Of a DNA stretch of 6,643 nucleotides, positions 4,829-6,643 are shown piece after piece (position 1 is the stretch's first letter; each line of letters opens with the position of its first letter). Source of the DNA: Acidaminococcaceae bacterium. Lineage in GTDB: Bacteria > Bacillota > Negativicutes > Acidaminococcales > Acidaminococcaceae. Below the pieces are notes generated by a model. It saw nothing but the letters and a program-made list of their open reading frames with translations, did not search any database and was not told the origin of the DNA. Location: positions 1-6,643 of the forward strand of contig JAQUUF010000064.1 in assembly GCA_028693975.1 (NCBI GenBank), read 5' to 3'. A program made the position numbers and the translations under genes.

Positions 4829-6643
4829 TTAAAAACTCCATCTTGCTCCCACGCTAAAGTTAACATTACTCTTAACATCACCAAATAGTTTTCTTACTTC
4901 CGCATAGGCACTGGCATTCTTGGTCAGCTTCACATCTCCGCCTATACCTAATTCCCACCAATTCTTGGCTTGGTCTGTTTTGTAATCTACCGCACCAGTG
5001 GTCACACCACCGCCGCCAGCAAAATCATGATAGTAATTACCTTTGAAGTATGCACTGCCTTTATTAAAGCTCTTACCCATCACAAAGCCCAATCTTGTGA
5101 TAGCATGCTTGGATGAATCAAGATGAACAGCCATATTCTTAGAGGTCGTGTAATCAGCACCTCCCACATGACCCAAGATTAATTCAGCACTGGGCTCAAT
5201 ATAGGCACCTTTGCCCAAATCTTTCCTATAACCATACTCACCTGACAAAGTGGTAGCCCACATATCATAATCACCAGTAGAATAATTATTAGAGAGATCG
5301 GTCACGTTATAGTCGGTATTAACCTTACCATAACGTAATACTACATCATAGTAATGTCCCTTATTGCCTAGCCAGGCCTGGTACAAGCCTAGAGTGGTGC
5401 TATTGGTATCTCCATTCCCTCTTGCATAAGTGGCATCGCCGTTAATGCGGCTTACCATCACGCCACGGTACAGCTTGCCGTCCTGGCGCTCGAAGCCTTT
5501 ATCATAGCCCAATTGAAATTGGTTGTACTTGATTTCTGTATTACGACCTGTTCCTAACTTCTGGTTGCCATGTCCGTATTTGGCCCACATATTGTCGTGT
5601 TCTGTTACATCCCGGCCCATAGAACGCAAATCTCCCAGACGTTTTACTAAACTGTTGGTTTCTATTTCCCAGATGTTATTCACATTATCACGAGCATCAG
5701 CAGCGTGCTTGGTATTCTCGGTGATATTGCTCGGCGTGGGAGAAGGACCTCCACCCAAATCTTCTATCTTAGTTAGATTCCAATTATTTGTTCCCGCTGC
5801 CTGCTCAATCGTAATAGCATATGTTTTCTCGTTATATTCACTTTGCGTTCCGCTAACAGATAGTTTTCCTGAATTGTCGGTCACGACCAAAGCCGTGCCG
5901 GTAACCGTGTCACCTTTCACCGAAGCAGCATAGAAATCATCATAGTTAACTTGCACTTTCAGGCTAGTCGCGTTGCTGGCTGAACCCACGGTCAAGGTAT
6001 CTGCCTTGTTATTGGCAAGGTCGGAATCCACCTTAAGAATACCCTCACTGCCGCTTAAATTAGTAATGCTCAGATTACGGAAACCGCTATCCTTACGGTA
6101 AGCCCTAGTTATATCATATGCGCCATCCGCCCAGCCGTCCCAGGTCAGGTCGATGATGCCGCCGTCATTTAAAGCCACGTTGCTGGCGCTTGCTGCTGCC
6201 ACTTTATAATCCGGCGCTTGAATGTTCAAAAGATTATAGGAACCATTCCGGTTGTCGTAGACCGGCCGCCAGGCAGCCCCGTTGGCTAAGGAGAGATTGA
6301 CCGGTCCTTCGAGCTCAACTATATTACCCTGAAAATAAGAAACTTCTGTATCCAACTTGGCGTTAATAGTGCCATCAGAGGTCATCAAGTCTCCTTCCAG
6401 AATAACGTTTTTGCCCCCGGCCTGATTGACATTCACTTGACCCCCATATAAGGCTGTGATAGCTGCGGCCCTATAGTAGATATTTTTATTACCTGTTTTG
6501 GCATATTGCGAGTCCACCGAAGTTTTGATAGTTACGCCCTGAGTATCCACCGTAGAATAAGCATCAATGCCCGCAGCATAAATCCCACTGTTGTCCAGAG
6601 CCTCTACCTTAAATTCCGGAGCTTTGGCTGTGGCGGTTATTTC
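4829..6643 (-). CDS. Autotransporter outer-membrane beta-barrel protein, N-terminus beyond the window
   Basis: This is a type Va secretion protein: the C-terminal barrel inserts in the outer membrane and exposes a passenger on the surface. The frame is open to the right edge, giving 604 residues before the TAA at 4829-4831; the GTG at 6550 is an internal Val codon, not a start. Residues 1 to about 295 are a passenger fragment rich in Gly, Asn, Ser, Thr and Val with alternating beta-strand patterns such as GGQVNVNQAGGKNVILEGDL, typical of a pertactin-like beta-helix. A Gly-Pro linker GGGPSPTP (297-304) and an amphipathic helical stretch (about 308-350) precede the barrel (352-604, starting MWAKYGHG). 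The barrel is about 253 residues, normal for the autotransporter domain, and ends in SVGARWSF with the terminal Phe expected for BAM recognition. No Cys, protease triad or known adhesion motif is visible, so passenger function is unknown. It converges on the pot operon and is unrelated to it. Its promoter and signal peptide are outside. Confidence 0.9.
   Translation of the reverse strand, partial: EITATAKAPEFKVEALDNSGIYAAGIDAYSTVDTQGVTIKTSVDSQYAKTGNKNIYYRAAAITALYGGQVNVNQAGGKNVILEGDLMTSDGTINAKLDTEVSYFQGNIVELEGPVNLSLANGAAWRPVYDNRNGSYNLLNIQAPDYKVAAASASNVALNDGGIIDLTWDGWADGAYDITRAYRKDSGFRNLSITNLSGSEGILKVDSDLANNKADTLTVGSASNATSLKVQVNYDDFYAASVKGDTVTGTALVVTDNSGKLSVSGTQSEYNEKTYAITIEQAAGTNNWNLTKIEDLGGGPSPTPSNITENTKHAADARDNVNNIWEIETNSLVKRLGDLRSMGRDVTEHDNMWAKYGHGNQKLGTGRNTEIKYNQFQLGYDKGFERQDGKLYRGVMVSRINGDATYARGNGDTNSTTLGLYQAWLGNKGHYYDVVLRYGKVNTDYNVTDLSNNYSTGDYDMWATTLSGEYGYRKDLGKGAYIEPSAELILGHVGGADYTTSKNMAVHLDSSKHAITRLGFVMGKSFNKGSAYFKGNYYHDFAGGGGVTTGAVDYKTDQAKNWWELGIGGDVKLTKNASAYAEVRKLFGDVKSNVNFSVGARWSF

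Noticed and set aside
5523..5933. 136-residue plus-strand open frame inside the autotransporter gene
   Set aside because: It is a shadow of the opposite strand's linker and barrel start, with no Shine-Dalgarno sequence or recognisable domain.
6548..6550. GTG as a start codon for the autotransporter
   Set aside because: The frame continues upstream to the window edge with beta-helix-like sequence (SGIYAAGIDAYSTVDTQG) and there is no signal peptide after the GTG.

Overview
The window looks like an edge-to-edge piece of a low-to-mid G+C bacterial genome. Strong AAGGAGG-type ribosome binding sites and Clostridia-like Pot proteins sit beside a type V autotransporter, which needs an outer membrane. 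The simplest reading is a diderm Firmicute (Negativicutes, e.g. a relative of Phascolarctobacterium, Selenomonas or Veillonella). This is an inference from gene content, not a database result.

Layout. Bases 6 to about 134 on the minus strand encode the C-terminal end of a GxxExxY / PDDEXK_3-type protein. This meets, tail to body, a potA gene that has lost roughly its first 100 codons, including Walker A. From there a plus-strand polyamine transport operon runs to 4652: potA (truncated), potB, potC, then two adjacent paralogous substrate-binding lipoproteins (potD1, potD2). Genes overlap or are separated by at most 24 bases. The operon ends at a strong 16-bp intrinsic terminator. A second G+C-rich hairpin follows. 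A convergent minus-strand autotransporter fills 4829-6643 and runs off the right edge without its start or signal peptide.

How the genes work together. PotD lipoproteins capture spermidine/putrescine outside the inner membrane and deliver it to the PotB-PotC channel, driven by a PotA ATPase. The two PotD copies differ at ligand-contact positions, so the single transporter may sample two polyamines or two affinity ranges. The PotA seen here could not bind ATP normally as it stands.

Most notable points: the junction at about 125-134, where two unrelated genes in opposite orientation share about 10 bases (rearrangement or chimeric contig end), and the tandem potD pair with reciprocal loss of binding-site tyrosines. 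I see no CRISPR array, tRNA, rRNA or insertion sequence, and no convincing new multi-gene system.
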